Assembly: GCA_963170165.1 (NCBI GenBank)
Contig: CAUJGQ010000016.1
Span: forward strand, 1-45,561
Length of the DNA: 45,561 nt
DNA from: Chloroflexota bacterium
GTDB taxonomy: Bacteria; Chloroflexota; Dehalococcoidia; CAUJGQ01
Reading direction: 5' to 3'
In this document: positions 34,503-42,746 of the stretch, piece by piece
Position numbering within the stretch: position 1 is the first letter of the stretch
Layout of the letters: each line of letters opens with the position of its first letter
The notes under the pieces: model-generated
What the model was told of the DNA's origin: nothing
Databases searched by the model: none
Seen by the model: the letters and a program-made list of their open reading frames with translations, nothing else
Made by a program: the position numbers and the translations under genes

Positions 34503-35423
34503 GTGCTTGTGGCTGCCATCCAAGTAGGGCTGACGTACTCCGCCGAGCATCTGGACGCGCTGCCGTGGGTGGAGGATCTAGGGTACGACTCGGTGTGGTG
34601 CAGCGAGCACCTGCTGTTCTACGGGCCGACCTCCGATGCGACGGTGACGCTGGGGGCGTTTGCCGCCAAGACGGTGCGGGTGCAGATCGGCACGGCGATC
34701 ACGCTGCTGCCACTGCGCCCGCCGGCGATCACCGCCAAGGCCATCGCCACCGCCGATGTCATCTCCGGCGGGCGGGTGTTGCTGGGCGTGGGGGTGGGCG
34801 GCGAGTTCCCCAAGGAGTTCGAGGTAGCGGGCGTGCCTGTGCGGGAGCGCGGCGCCCGCACCGACGACGCCATCCGCGTGCTCAAGCAGCTGTGGCAGGA
34901 GGACAACGTCTCCCATCACAGCCGCTTCACCAACTTTGACGGCGCGACGATGCTGCCCAAGCCACCATCTCCCGGCGGCCCGCCGATCATCATTGCCGGC
35001 CGCTCCGAAGCAGCCATGCGCCGGGCGGCGCGGCTGGGCGATGGCTACATGCCCTATCTGTTCACGCCCGAGCGCTACGCCCAGGCCAAGGCGCAGATTG
35101 AGGCGCAGGCGGCCGCCGCCGGTCGTGATCTGTCCGGCTTTCACTGGACGTTGTACCAGTTCACTAGCGTCGGGCCGGAGCCGGAGGAGGCGCTGCAACG
35201 CGCCGTCGCCCGGCTCAGCCGCCAGTACAACCAGGACTTCTCCCAGCTCGCCGGCCGCTACGCCGCCACCGGCACGCCGGAGCAGGTGGCGGCCCGGCTA
35301 CGCGCCTTCGCCGGCGCCGGCGTCCGGCACTTCATCCTCATCCCCATCACCCCGGCGGGCGCCTTCCTGGAGCATGTGGACCTGTACGCCCGCGAGCTGC
35401 TGCCGGCGCTGCGGAACGGCTGA
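34503..35423 (+). CDS. LLM-class flavin- or F420-dependent oxidoreductase
   Basis: A 306-residue enzyme with a luciferase-like TIM-barrel plan: IQVGLTYSAEHLDALPWVEDLGYDSVWCSEHLLF, IGTAITLLPLRPPAITAK, GRVLLGVGVGGEFPKEFE, PIIIAGRSEAAMRRAARLGDGYMPY and GTPEQVAARLRAF. These fit the F420-dependent/LLM group, including the GVGxG and 'IGGRSxAAxRRAARxGDGW' type motif. The substrate is unknown. GTG start after GGGGAAGAGGT. Confidence 0.9.
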   Translation: MLVAAIQVGLTYSAEHLDALPWVEDLGYDSVWCSEHLLFYGPTSDATVTLGAFAAKTVRVQIGTAITLLPLRPPAITAKAIATADVISGGRVLLGVGVGGEFPKEFEVAGVPVRERGARTDDAIRVLKQLWQEDNVSHHSRFTNFDGATMLPKPPSPGGPPIIIAGRSEAAMRRAARLGDGYMPYLFTPERYAQAKAQIEAQAAAAGRDLSGFHWTLYQFTSVGPEPEEALQRAVARLSRQYNQDFSQLAGRYAATGTPEQVAARLRAFAGAGVRHFILIPITPAGAFLEHVDLYARELLPALRNG

Positions 35424-35429
35424 CCACCG

Positions 35430-36167
35430 TCACAGGTCCGCCGCCAGGAACCGTGCCCATAGCTCCCCCGCCAGCGCGTCCGGATCGGGCACGGGGCCAT
35501 AGCGCGACCAGTAGTGGCAGACGTTGCCGAGATCGCGCCGCAGCAGGTCATAGGCGTTACTGTTGCGGGTGGCCTGCACCGCCTGGGGGAAGTCGATCAC
35601 CACCAGCCGGCCATCGTGGTACAGGATGTTGAAGGGCGATAGGTCGGCGTGGATCACGTCGTGCGCCAGCAACAGTTCAATCGTGGCGAGGATGGCATCG
35701 AGCAGTGGCGTCACCTCTTGCGGGGCGAGCCGCACCCGGCGCAAGAGCGGGGCGGGGGTGGGGCCATCACCCACCAGCTCCATCAGGATCGTGTCGCCCT
35801 CGTGGGTGACGGGGCGGGGGACAGCGGCGCCGGCGGCGTGCAGGCGGCTCATCGTCTGCCACTCGTGCCACACCCACGAGCCGAACTGGGCGGCGCGCCC
35901 GGCGCGGGACTTCTGAGCGAAGGCGCGGGCGAGCCGCTTATCCAGCTCGAAGCGGTGTTCCTGATAGACGGCGTCGTTTTTGAAGCCGCGCCGCTCGATG
36001 GGACGGTAGACCTTGGCGGCGTAGTACTCGGCGCCGGTGTGCGGGTGGGCGCGGCAGCAGTAGACGGTGGCCTCCTTACCGCTCTTGATCGGGTGCAGCA
36101 CCTCCGTGATCAACTGCTCATCAACAAATCGCGCCAGGGAAGGGGAGAGCATATCGAGGTCGAGCAT
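35430..36167 (-). CDS. RIO-type serine/threonine kinase
   Basis: A 245-residue atypical kinase. IKSGKEATVYCC is the glycine-loop equivalent of RIO kinases (GKEAxVY), YYAAKVYRP has the ATP-binding Lys, HADLSPFNIL is the catalytic loop and VVIDFPQAV the metal-binding loop, all hallmarks of the RIO1-like group. Eukaryal and archaeal RIO proteins assist ribosome maturation; bacterial ones are poorly understood. CAGGGGG precedes the ATG. It is separated by a terminator from the rhodanese/TusA/YedE operon upstream. Confidence 0.88.
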   Translation of the reverse strand: MLDLDMLSPSLARFVDEQLITEVLHPIKSGKEATVYCCRAHPHTGAEYYAAKVYRPIERRGFKNDAVYQEHRFELDKRLARAFAQKSRAGRAAQFGSWVWHEWQTMSRLHAAGAAVPRPVTHEGDTILMELVGDGPTPAPLLRRVRLAPQEVTPLLDAILATIELLLAHDVIHADLSPFNILYHDGRLVVIDFPQAVQATRNSNAYDLLRRDLGNVCHYWSRYGPVPDPDALAGELWARFLAADL

Positions 36168-36277
36168 GTGCCCCCTGCCGCCCCGCGGGCGGCGTGCTGC
36201 TCCGCGGCCATCCTGCCCGGCGGGCAGCCACGAAGGGCGATGCGCCCCGCGGCCGTACTCCGGGCAGAGATCACAAA

Positions 36278-36309
36278 GGCCGCGGGCGCTTGCACCAGCA
36301 CCCGCGGCC
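36278..36309 (-). terminator. Hairpin terminator of the sulfur/selenium-type operon
   Basis: On the minus strand a 9-bp stem plus 2 bp beyond one mismatch (36278-36289 with 36298-36309) is followed by TTTGTG. It lies after the tiny peptide and before the RIO kinase start. Confidence 0.5.
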
Positions 36310-36357
36310 ACGGATGGCAACATCAGCAGGGAAGGGGCCTGCGCCCTCTGTCCGCGC

Positions 36358-36411
36358 CTACCAGGAACCTCCGCACCCACCGGTGGTGAAGCCACAAACC
36401 GTGTCTGCCAT
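36358..36411 (-). CDS. Candidate 17-residue Cys/Gly peptide
   Basis: An ATG at 36411-36409 is preceded by GGCAGGAGGTGCGGCC, as strong a ribosome site as any in the window. The frame encodes MADTVCGFTTGGCGGSW and stops at TAG. It is the last frame before the terminator of the leftward YedE-TusA-rhodanese operon. Two Cys, high Gly and a final Trp are unlike a random frame. It may be a small functional peptide, a modified (RiPP-like) precursor, or a regulatory leader-type peptide. I recognise no family. The length is too short for statistical certainty. Confidence 0.5.
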   Translation of the reverse strand: MADTVCGFTTGGCGGSW

Positions 36412-36481
36412 GGCCGCACCTCCTGCCAAAGTTGACTCGAGCGTAGACGGGACGGGTGAGCGCGTCAAGGGGCCCCGCTGC

Positions 36482-37480
36482 CTACCGCCCGACCGGCGTG
36501 TCCTTGTTGTTGCCCCATTCCTGCCAGGAGCCGTCGTAGACCTTGGCGCCGCCGTAGCCCATGAGCTGGAGCGTAAACAGCGAGTGGGCGGCGCGAACGC
36601 CGGTCTGGCAGTAGGTGATCACCTCGCTGCCGGGCTTGATGCCGGCGCCCTCGAACTGCTTGCGCAGCTCGGCCGCCGTTTTCCACACTTTCGGCTCGGT
36701 CTCGGTCATCGAGCGGGTCCAGTCGAGGTTGACGGCGTTGGGCACGTGACCGCCCTTGGCGGCGCGCACATCGGCGCCGGAATACTCGGCGGGAGAGCGC
36801 ACATCCAGTACCACCGTGTTGGAGCCGGCGGCGCTGCCCTTTTCCTTGACGTAGTCCAGCGCGCAGATCACCTGGTCGTTGATCTTGGGAGTGAAGGTCG
36901 CCTTGTCGATCTTGGCCGGCTCTTTCGAGGTGGCCCGGCCGTCCTTCTCCCACTTCTGCCAGCCGCCGTTGATCACCGAGGCATTGCTGTGGCCGTAGTA
37001 CCACAGCACCCACCAGAAGCGGGTAGCGGACAGCCCTGCCTGGTCGTCGTACGCGATGACGTGCTTGGCGCCGTCAATGCCGATATCCCCGGCCAGTTGG
37101 GAGAACAGCTTCTCGCGGATGACATACAGCTTCTCGTCTGGGTCCTTGAGCTTGGCGCTGTCGTACCAGACGGCGCCGGGGATGTGGCCGGCGTCGTAGG
37201 ACTCCTTCTTGCGCAAGTCCACGATCACCGTCTTGGCGTCGGTCAGCTTCGCGACGACGGCCTCGGTGTCGAGCAGCAGCTCGGGCTTGGCGTAGCCGGT
37301 GGGGGCGGTGGTCGCGGCAGCGGCCGGGGCGCCGGCGCTGGTGGCGGGCGCCGCGCCGGAGACGGCGGCCGGAGCGCTGCTGCCGCTGTCTTTGGCCGTA
37401 TCACCGGCGCCGCAGGCGGCGACGAATGCCAGACCCGCGGCAGAGCCCATCAGCGAGAGGAAGGAACGTCGGGAGCGCAT
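36482..37480 (-). CDS. Two-domain rhodanese sulfurtransferase, Tat-type lipoprotein
   Basis: A 332-residue exported protein. The start MRSRRSFLSLMG has a twin-arginine SRRSFL motif, and FVAAC provides a lipobox (Cys23). A Pro/Ala/Ser linker runs to about 62. Two rhodanese domains follow; the second has the active loop YCQTGVRAAHS (Cys291), while the first has no Cys in its loop (AYDDQAGLS). Such enzymes move sulfane sulfur (thiosulfate or 3-mercaptopyruvate type). It lies 15 nt downstream of the TusA-like gene and 315 nt downstream of YedE, so it probably feeds sulfur or selenium to them at the outer membrane face. Confidence 0.9.
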   Translation of the reverse strand: MRSRRSFLSLMGSAAGLAFVAACGAGDTAKDSGSSAPAAVSGAAPATSAGAPAAAATTAPTGYAKPELLLDTEAVVAKLTDAKTVIVDLRKKESYDAGHIPGAVWYDSAKLKDPDEKLYVIREKLFSQLAGDIGIDGAKHVIAYDDQAGLSATRFWWVLWYYGHSNASVINGGWQKWEKDGRATSKEPAKIDKATFTPKINDQVICALDYVKEKGSAAGSNTVVLDVRSPAEYSGADVRAAKGGHVPNAVNLDWTRSMTETEPKVWKTAAELRKQFEGAGIKPGSEVITYCQTGVRAAHSLFTLQLMGYGGAKVYDGSWQEWGNNKDTPVGR

Positions 37481-37495
37481 CGGTGTACCTCGGTG

Positions 37496-37780
37496 TTACT
37501 CGCCGGCGAGCGCGGCGGCGCGCTCAGCGATCGCGGAGAGGGCGCGGCGGGTGTCGATCGGCGCAGCCGCTTTCTGCAGCAGGATGCGCCACTCGCCCGG
37601 CCCGGTGACGGTGATGTCGGAGATGAAGCCCAGGCGCGCCCCCTCCCACGGTACGGTGGACAGCGCCGGGGCGTGGTCGGTGAGCAGGATCAGCTCCTCG
37701 CCCGCCTTCAGCTTGGGCAGCCATTCCTTGGTCTTCATCGCCGGGTAGGGACACATCTCGCCCCGGACATCCAGCTCCAT
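37496..37780 (-). CDS. TusA-family sulfurtransferase-like protein
   Basis: A 94-residue cytosolic protein. CPYPAMKTKEWLPKL (Cys10, CPxP) is the TusA/YedF signature, followed by beta-strand GEELILLTDH and LGFISDITVTG. A C-terminal Ala/Arg helix of about 20 residues is extra. TusA-type proteins carry a persulfide. YeeD and YedF, the TusA-like partners of YeeE/YedE transporters, act with the transporter in thiosulfate uptake or selenium metabolism. AAGGAGCGTGAC precedes the ATG, 14 nt after the YedE stop, so the two are an operon. Confidence 0.88.
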   Translation of the reverse strand: MELDVRGEMCPYPAMKTKEWLPKLKAGEELILLTDHAPALSTVPWEGARLGFISDITVTGPGEWRILLQKAAAPIDTRRALSAIAERAAALAGE

Positions 37781-37794
37781 GTCACGCTCCTTGC

Positions 37795-39027
37795 TTACGG
37801 CAGCCGCCGCACGATCTTGACGCCGATAAACGCGCCGCCGAACAGGGCCAGGCCGAACAGCCAGCCGCTGAGCGCCAGCGAGGGGATGGAGGAGAAGAAG
37901 GCGCCGACGGTGCAGCCCACGGCCAGCACGGAGGCGTAGCCCATCAGCAACCCACCAGCCACCACCTGCGGGTAGCGGCTCCACTGACGCGACCAGCGCA
38001 GCCGGAACTCGCCGGACAGCACCGAGGCGAGGAAGGCGCCGATCACCAGACCGGTCATGGTGGAGGTGCGGATGGTGAGCCAGGTAGCGCCGTTGCCGGG
38101 GGTGCAGCCGGCCAGTAGGTCGGCGCCTTTGAGCGGCAGCGCGCCCAACCCGGCCAGCCCGGCCAGCTTGTCGCCCCACAGTCCCAGGCCGCCGGTGACA
38201 CCCAGCGGCGCTTGCAGGCCATAGGCGAAGGTGCCGAGAATCGCCAGCGCCACCGCGCCGGTGAGATAGCTCCAGCCACGGCCGGTAAAGACGCGCTGCC
38301 AGCCGTGCTTGAGGTAGTCACCCAGGCTGAGCGCGGGCGCGGGCCGCTTCGCCGCGGGCTCGGGCATCCGCGGTGAGCGCATCTCCCACCACAGGATGGC
38401 GGCATACAGCACCCCCAGCAGCGCCAGCACCAGCAGGATGGCCGGGCCCATGCCGATCTCGGCGGGCAGCCAGGTGGGGGTGCGCTTGCTGATGTCGTTG
38501 TCGTACCACCAGGTCCAGGTCTTGGCGCCGGCCCACAGCCCAACGAGCACACCGGCCATCGCCGCCCAGGAGTTGAGGTAGCCCTCGCCCATCCGCCACA
38601 GCGTGCCGGAGACGCAGCCCCCGGCCAGCACCATACCCACGCCGAAGATCAGCCCGCCCGCCAGCGTCGCCAGCCCGGCCGTCTGAATGTGTGCCCCCGG
38701 CGGCAACTGGCCGAAGGAGGGATCGGGCACGAACCGCGCCATCAGCAGCGCGAAGCCAAGCGTCGCCACCGCCATCCCGGCCAAGATAGCGCGCAGGATG
38801 CGGCCATCGCCGCTCATGATCAGATCGCGGAAGCCGCCAGCAAAGCACAACCGGCTGCGCTGCAAAATCAGGCCAAAGCCAACGCCGATGAACCAGTAAG
38901 CGCCGAGATTGAACCCTCGCCGGGTGAGCAGCACGCCGATCACGGCGATCACCGCCACCGTCGCCAGGGCGGTGACGGGAACAGAGCGAACAGCGGCCGG
39001 CCGGACAGAGGCGGCACGGGCGGTCAT
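37795..39027 (-). CDS. YeeE/YedE family transporter (thiosulfate/selenium type)
   Basis: A 410-residue membrane protein with about 9-10 helices in two similar halves. The conserved Cys motifs of the family are present: RSRLCFAGGFRD, GGCVSGTLWRMG, LAGCTPGNG and VGCTVGAFFSSIPSLALSGW. YeeE takes up thiosulfate with YeeD; YedE is linked to selenium use. The three-gene operon with TusA and rhodanese fits either. It starts the leftward operon; the 405-bp gap upstream holds the tandem and dispersed repeats. Confidence 0.9.
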   Translation of the reverse strand: MTARAASVRPAAVRSVPVTALATVAVIAVIGVLLTRRGFNLGAYWFIGVGFGLILQRSRLCFAGGFRDLIMSGDGRILRAILAGMAVATLGFALLMARFVPDPSFGQLPPGAHIQTAGLATLAGGLIFGVGMVLAGGCVSGTLWRMGEGYLNSWAAMAGVLVGLWAGAKTWTWWYDNDISKRTPTWLPAEIGMGPAILLVLALLGVLYAAILWWEMRSPRMPEPAAKRPAPALSLGDYLKHGWQRVFTGRGWSYLTGAVALAILGTFAYGLQAPLGVTGGLGLWGDKLAGLAGLGALPLKGADLLAGCTPGNGATWLTIRTSTMTGLVIGAFLASVLSGEFRLRWSRQWSRYPQVVAGGLLMGYASVLAVGCTVGAFFSSIPSLALSGWLFGLALFGGAFIGVKIVRRLP

Positions 39028-39177
39028 ACAACAGTGCCTCGCGCGGAGTATTGTAGACCAACATTATCGACTATCCAGCCAGCGCGCAAGGCTCCTTGTG
39101 AAGGGAAGCACACGGAGCACCGAGCCGGACCCGGCTGCTCGGGGGCTGCTGAGGGAGGGGCGGACGGCGGCTCCCCT

Positions 39178-39255
39178 CGCACAGGCATACGCGCGCAAGC
39201 ACCCTTTCGTTACCCCCGCACAGGCGTACGCGAGCAACGCCCTCTCGTTAAACCC
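39178..39255 (+). repeat. Two-copy tandem repeat, period 39 bp
   Basis: CGCACAGGCATACGCG and CGCACAGGCGTACGCG start copies at 39178 and 39217; both run on to a CCCTTTCGTTA or CCCTCTCGTTA end. It abuts repeat copy C in the 39028-39433 gap, in which I see no gene. Confidence 0.6.
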
Positions 39256-39297
39256 CCCTAGCAGGGGGGTCGCGAGCGCAGCGAGCGGGGGGGGTCC
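39245..39297 (-). repeat. Dispersed intergenic repeat, copy C (inverted)
   Basis: The reverse complement reads GACCCCCCCCGCTCGCTGCG, then CTCGCGACCCCCCTGCTAGGG, then GGGTTTAACGAGAGG, matching copy A at 360-415 with few changes. It contains the same C-run/G-run hairpin. Confidence 0.65.
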
Positions 39298-39433
39298 TCG
39301 CCCCTCCCGAGCACGCCGAACACCCCAACCTGAGCCCGGGGACTGGCAGCGAGCGGGTGGCGCGGGCAGCACCCGGCCGTTGTGCGGGAGCGGGCAACAA
39401 GCGAGCTGTTCAGAGGAACAGCAGCGCCGGTGC

Positions 39434-40738
39434 TCAGGCCATTCCCTGTTCCGCCGCGTATGGCAGCCAGGCGGAGAGCGCGGGTCCGGGGCGGTCCAGG
39501 CGGGTGCCCAGGCCGCGAAGCAGGCCGAGCACGCGCATCACCAGCAGCGCCGGCGGCTCCACGCCCTCAATGTTGAATCCGCGCAGCATCTGTGCCAGCC
39601 GCACATTGGCGCGCTCGATATCGGCGTCGGCGCCGCCGCCGGTGGGGTCGCTCTCCATCAGCCGCCCGGCCAGGCCCATATAGGCCAGCGGCCCCTGCCC
39701 GCGGGCGTGGTAACCCAGCTGCTCGAAGGCGCCGGCCATCGCCATCGGGTCGCGGGTGGCAGCGGCGCGGCACAACGCGGCTACCCCTTCGCGCCCGGTA
39801 GAGGACAGCCGCGCCGTGAGGCCAAAGTCCAAGATCGCGAGCCGGCCATCCGCCAGTACCAGGATGTTGCCGGGGTGGGGGTCGCCGTGGAAGTGGCCAA
39901 GGCGTAGCACCTGCTCGCCCCACACATCGATAACGCGCTCGGCCAGGGCACGGGTGTCGTGGCCCGCCGCCCGCAGCGCTGCCGTCTCCGAAATCTTGAT
40001 GCCGTCGATATACTCCGTCACCAGCACGCGGCGGGAGGTCAGCTCCCAAACGATGGCAGGCGTGCACATGTCACCACGATGTGCCAGCGCCGCACCGATC
40101 GCCTCCGCGCTGCGCGCCTCGTTGATGAAATCCAGCTCCTGCGGCACCAGCGCGCCGACGGCATCGGCGATGGGGGCGAGGTCAATCGAGGATTCCAGCC
40201 GGTGCACCAGCCGCAGGACGGTGCGCAGATTGGCCAGGTCTAGCCGCACCAGCGCGCCGATATCGGGATACTGCACCTTCACCGCCACGCGGCGGCCGTC
40301 GCGCAGCTCGGCGCGATGCACCTGCGCCAGCGATGCGGCGGCCACCGGCGCCCGCTCGAACCGGCGGAACACGCGCTCCGGCTCGTCGCCCAGTTCCTCG
40401 CGCAGCACCCGGCGCATGGCGCGGTAGGGCTGGGGCGGCACGCGGTCATGCAGGGTGGAGAGGGCGGCGATGTAGGCCTCGGGCAGCAGGTCGGCGCGGG
40501 CGCCGAGAAACTGCGCCGCCTTGATGAACAGCCCGCGCAACCGCCGGGCGGTGATGGTGATATCCATCGCGGCACGGGCGTGGGTGCGCTCCCACTCGGC
40601 CTCGTGCCGCTCTGCCGGCAGACCGGCGATGCGTCGCTGGGTGCGCTTGTAGCCGGCGTAGGTGCGGATCGCCACCCGGCCGACGGCAGCGGTGCGGCGG
40701 GCGCGCTGAACGGCAATCCTGGGCGGCGGCGGGCGCAT
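39434..40738 (-). CDS. ABC1/AarF/UbiB-type atypical kinase
   Basis: A 434-residue protein. It has the family's IKAAQFLGARADLLP (the KxGQ-type motif with Ala for Gly), VAAASLAQVHRA (Ala-rich nucleotide loop), VAVKVQYP (ATP Lys), PQELDFINEA, HFHGDPHPGNIL and ILDFGLTARL. Relatives (UbiB, Coq8) support ubiquinone synthesis or lipid homeostasis, but the role here is unknown. There are no clear membrane helices. ATG at 40738 with GGAGGGGGAGAACGACG is preferred to an in-frame ATG nine codons earlier. It is divergent from the ArsR-like gene. Confidence 0.9.
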   Translation of the reverse strand: MRPPPPRIAVQRARRTAAVGRVAIRTYAGYKRTQRRIAGLPAERHEAEWERTHARAAMDITITARRLRGLFIKAAQFLGARADLLPEAYIAALSTLHDRVPPQPYRAMRRVLREELGDEPERVFRRFERAPVAAASLAQVHRAELRDGRRVAVKVQYPDIGALVRLDLANLRTVLRLVHRLESSIDLAPIADAVGALVPQELDFINEARSAEAIGAALAHRGDMCTPAIVWELTSRRVLVTEYIDGIKISETAALRAAGHDTRALAERVIDVWGEQVLRLGHFHGDPHPGNILVLADGRLAILDFGLTARLSSTGREGVAALCRAAATRDPMAMAGAFEQLGYHARGQGPLAYMGLAGRLMESDPTGGGADADIERANVRLAQMLRGFNIEGVEPPALLVMRVLGLLRGLGTRLDRPGPALSAWLPYAAEQGMA

Positions 40739-40843
40739 CGTCGTTCTCCCCCTCCGCTCCAGCATGACCGCGGGCAGCGCCAGGGGGAAGGGTGCGGTGG
40801 GAGCGCTCTCCCGCGGTGAGGGCCAGCCTGCCGCGATTCCCTA

Positions 40844-40880
40844 TTGCATCGGGCCCGCACATCGCTTAGGATTGACTAAG
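40844..40880 (+). promoter_or_regulatory. Promoter and operator of the ArsR-MFS operon
   Basis: TTGCAT (40844-40849), a 17-nt gap and TAGGAT (40867-40872) form a fair sigma-70 promoter. The palindrome CTTAG-GATTGA-CTAAG (40865-40880) overlaps the -10 box, suiting autorepression by the regulator encoded next. Confidence 0.5.
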
Positions 40881-40900
40881 TGGACAGAGGTGGCGAAGCG

Positions 40901-41473
40901 ATGAGTGCATTCCAACCGGCACCATTTCAGATCGTTGATCAGCCAGAGCAGCTGCGGGCGTTTACAGACCCGCTGCGCTCGCGGCTGTTGTGGCGGCTGT
41001 GCGAGGAAGAGGCCACCAACCAGCAGCTGGCGGAGGCGCTGGGGGAGCCGCAGGCCAAGGTGCTGCACCACGTCCGCACCCTGCTCGATATGGGCCTCAT
41101 CCGGCTGGTGGACACGCGCATCAAGGGCGGCAATGTCGAGAAGTACTACCGGGCGGTGGCGCGCATGTTTGGCTTGCGTTCACCGGGGGAGCAACTGCCC
41201 GCCATCGCCGCCGCCGAGATTGAGGCACTGCGCGAGGAGGTGCGCGCCAGCGCGCTGCTGTTCCCCGATCAGCAGCTGCTGTGGGAGGGCCGCCATACCC
41301 GGCTCGCCCCGGAGCGCGCCCAGGAGTTCTACCGCCGGCTGGTCGATCTGGTGGGCGAGTACTGGGGCGGCCCGCACATCCCCACCCACCAGGACCCAGA
41401 CGCCCCCACCCTCGCCTTTTTCGCCGTGATGTACCGCGAGCCGTCGCCGCCGGCGCCGGACCCGCCCGCCTGA
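40901..41473 (+). CDS. ArsR-like winged-helix transcriptional regulator
   Basis: A 190-residue DNA-binding protein. The wHTH is residues about 15-85 (AFTDPLRSRLLWRLCEEE, NQQLAEALGEPQAKVLHHVRTLLDMGLI, KYYRAVA wing), in the ArsR/HTH_5 or HTH_20 style. The C-terminal half is a helical domain rich in Glu and Arg with no metal-site Cys pair, so a small-molecule signal is likelier than metal. AGAGGTGGCGAAGCG precedes the ATG; an in-frame GTG lies 7 codons earlier. It is 13 nt from the MFS gene, which it probably represses together with itself. Confidence 0.85.
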   Translation: MSAFQPAPFQIVDQPEQLRAFTDPLRSRLLWRLCEEEATNQQLAEALGEPQAKVLHHVRTLLDMGLIRLVDTRIKGGNVEKYYRAVARMFGLRSPGEQLPAIAAAEIEALREEVRASALLFPDQQLLWEGRHTRLAPERAQEFYRRLVDLVGEYWGGPHIPTHQDPDAPTLAFFAVMYREPSPPAPDPPA

Positions 41474-41486
41474 GAGAGGCCGTAGC

Positions 41487-42707
41487 ATGATCGCGCTCTC
41501 CGTAACCGCCCCCACAACGCGGCGGCGGCTGCCGCTGCTCGCCCTGTTTGCCGCCAACACCGTCTCGCTGACGGGCAATGCGCTGATGTTCGTCTCCGTG
41601 CCGTGGTTCGTGCTGGCCACCACTGGCAGCGCCGCGCGCATGGGCCTCGCCTCCTTCTGCGCCGCGTTGCCCGCGGTGATCGCCGCCTTCTTCGGCGGCG
41701 CGTTGGTGGACAGGCTGGGCTACCGGCGGATGAGCGTCGCCGGCGATCTGGCCAGCTGCCTGGCGGTGGCGGCTATTCCGTTGCTGTCGTTTACCGTGGG
41801 GCTCGCGTTCTGGCAGTTGCTGGTGCTGGTGTTTGTGGCGGCGCTGTGTGACGCGCCGGGTATCACCGCCCGGCGAGCGCTGGTGCCTGACCTGGCGCGG
41901 GCAGCCGGGATGCCGCTGGAGCGGGCGGGCGCCATCACCCAGGGGGTACGGCGGGCGGCGGTGCTGGCCGGGGCGCCGCTGGCGGGACTGCTGATCACCA
42001 CCACCGGCGCGGAGACTGTGCTCCTGATTGATGCCGCCACCTTCGCCGTCTCGGCGGCGCTGGTGGCCGCCGCCGTGCCCGCCACACCCGCCGCGGAGCC
42101 GGACGGCACGCCCTACCTCACCCGGGTAATGGATGGGCTGCGCTTCATCCGCCGCTCACCGTTGCTGCTGACGCTGGTGGTGGCGGTATCGTTCACCAAC
42201 TTCCTGGATGCGCACTTCATGATAGCGCTGCCCGTGTACGCGCGGGAGACGTACGGATCGGCCACGGCCCTGGGGCTGCTGCTGGCGGCCAACGGCGGTG
42301 GCGCGCTGGCGGGGGCGGTGGTGGTGGGGATGCTGGGCGCACGGTTACCGCGGCGGCCGGCGTTTGTCGGCGGGTTTATCGTCGCCGGGCTGCCCATCTG
42401 GCTGCTGCTGCTCACGCCGGCGCTGCCGCTGGCCGTAGCCTCCCGCGTGGCCGGAGGGGTGGCGGCCGCGCCGCTGGATCCGGTGCTGGACACGGTGTTC
42501 GGCGAGCGGGTGCCGGATGGTCTGCGTGGCCGCGTGTTCGGCGCTATCAGCGGTATCGCCATGGTCACCATGCCGCTCGGCGTGCTCTCCGGCGGCCTGC
42601 TGGTAGAGGTGATCGGCGTCCTGCCCCTGATCGCCCTGGTGGCGGCGCTGTTCCTGGCCGCCACGCTGGCCATGGTCTGGCTACCACGGCTACGGGAGAT
42701 GGGCTAA
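41487..42707 (+). CDS. MFS transporter (efflux type)
   Basis: A 406-residue membrane protein with about 12 helices: LPLLALFAANTVSLTGNALMF at the start, FFGGALVDRLGYRRMSVAGD (motif A after helix 2), ITQGVRRAAVLAGAPLAGLL near helix 5, a cytosolic loop DGTPYLTRVMDGLRFIR in the middle, then six more helices. The layout is that of EntS/Bacilysin-type MFS proteins (MFS_3). Control by the upstream ArsR-like protein suggests drug or metabolite efflux. Confidence 0.9.
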   Translation: MIALSVTAPTTRRRLPLLALFAANTVSLTGNALMFVSVPWFVLATTGSAARMGLASFCAALPAVIAAFFGGALVDRLGYRRMSVAGDLASCLAVAAIPLLSFTVGLAFWQLLVLVFVAALCDAPGITARRALVPDLARAAGMPLERAGAITQGVRRAAVLAGAPLAGLLITTTGAETVLLIDAATFAVSAALVAAAVPATPAAEPDGTPYLTRVMDGLRFIRRSPLLLTLVVAVSFTNFLDAHFMIALPVYARETYGSATALGLLLAANGGGALAGAVVVGMLGARLPRRPAFVGGFIVAGLPIWLLLLTPALPLAVASRVAGGVAAAPLDPVLDTVFGERVPDGLRGRVFGAISGIAMVTMPLGVLSGGLLVEVIGVLPLIALVAALFLAATLAMVWLPRLREMG

Positions 42708-42746
42708 GGCTTCCCAGCCGTGCGGGCATCCGGCATCCTGTGCCAT

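Noticed and set aside
39064-39372. 102-codon minus-strand frame with repeated AYACA segments
   Set aside because: The repetition comes from the 39-bp tandem repeat in an intergenic region; there is no ribosome site and no domain.
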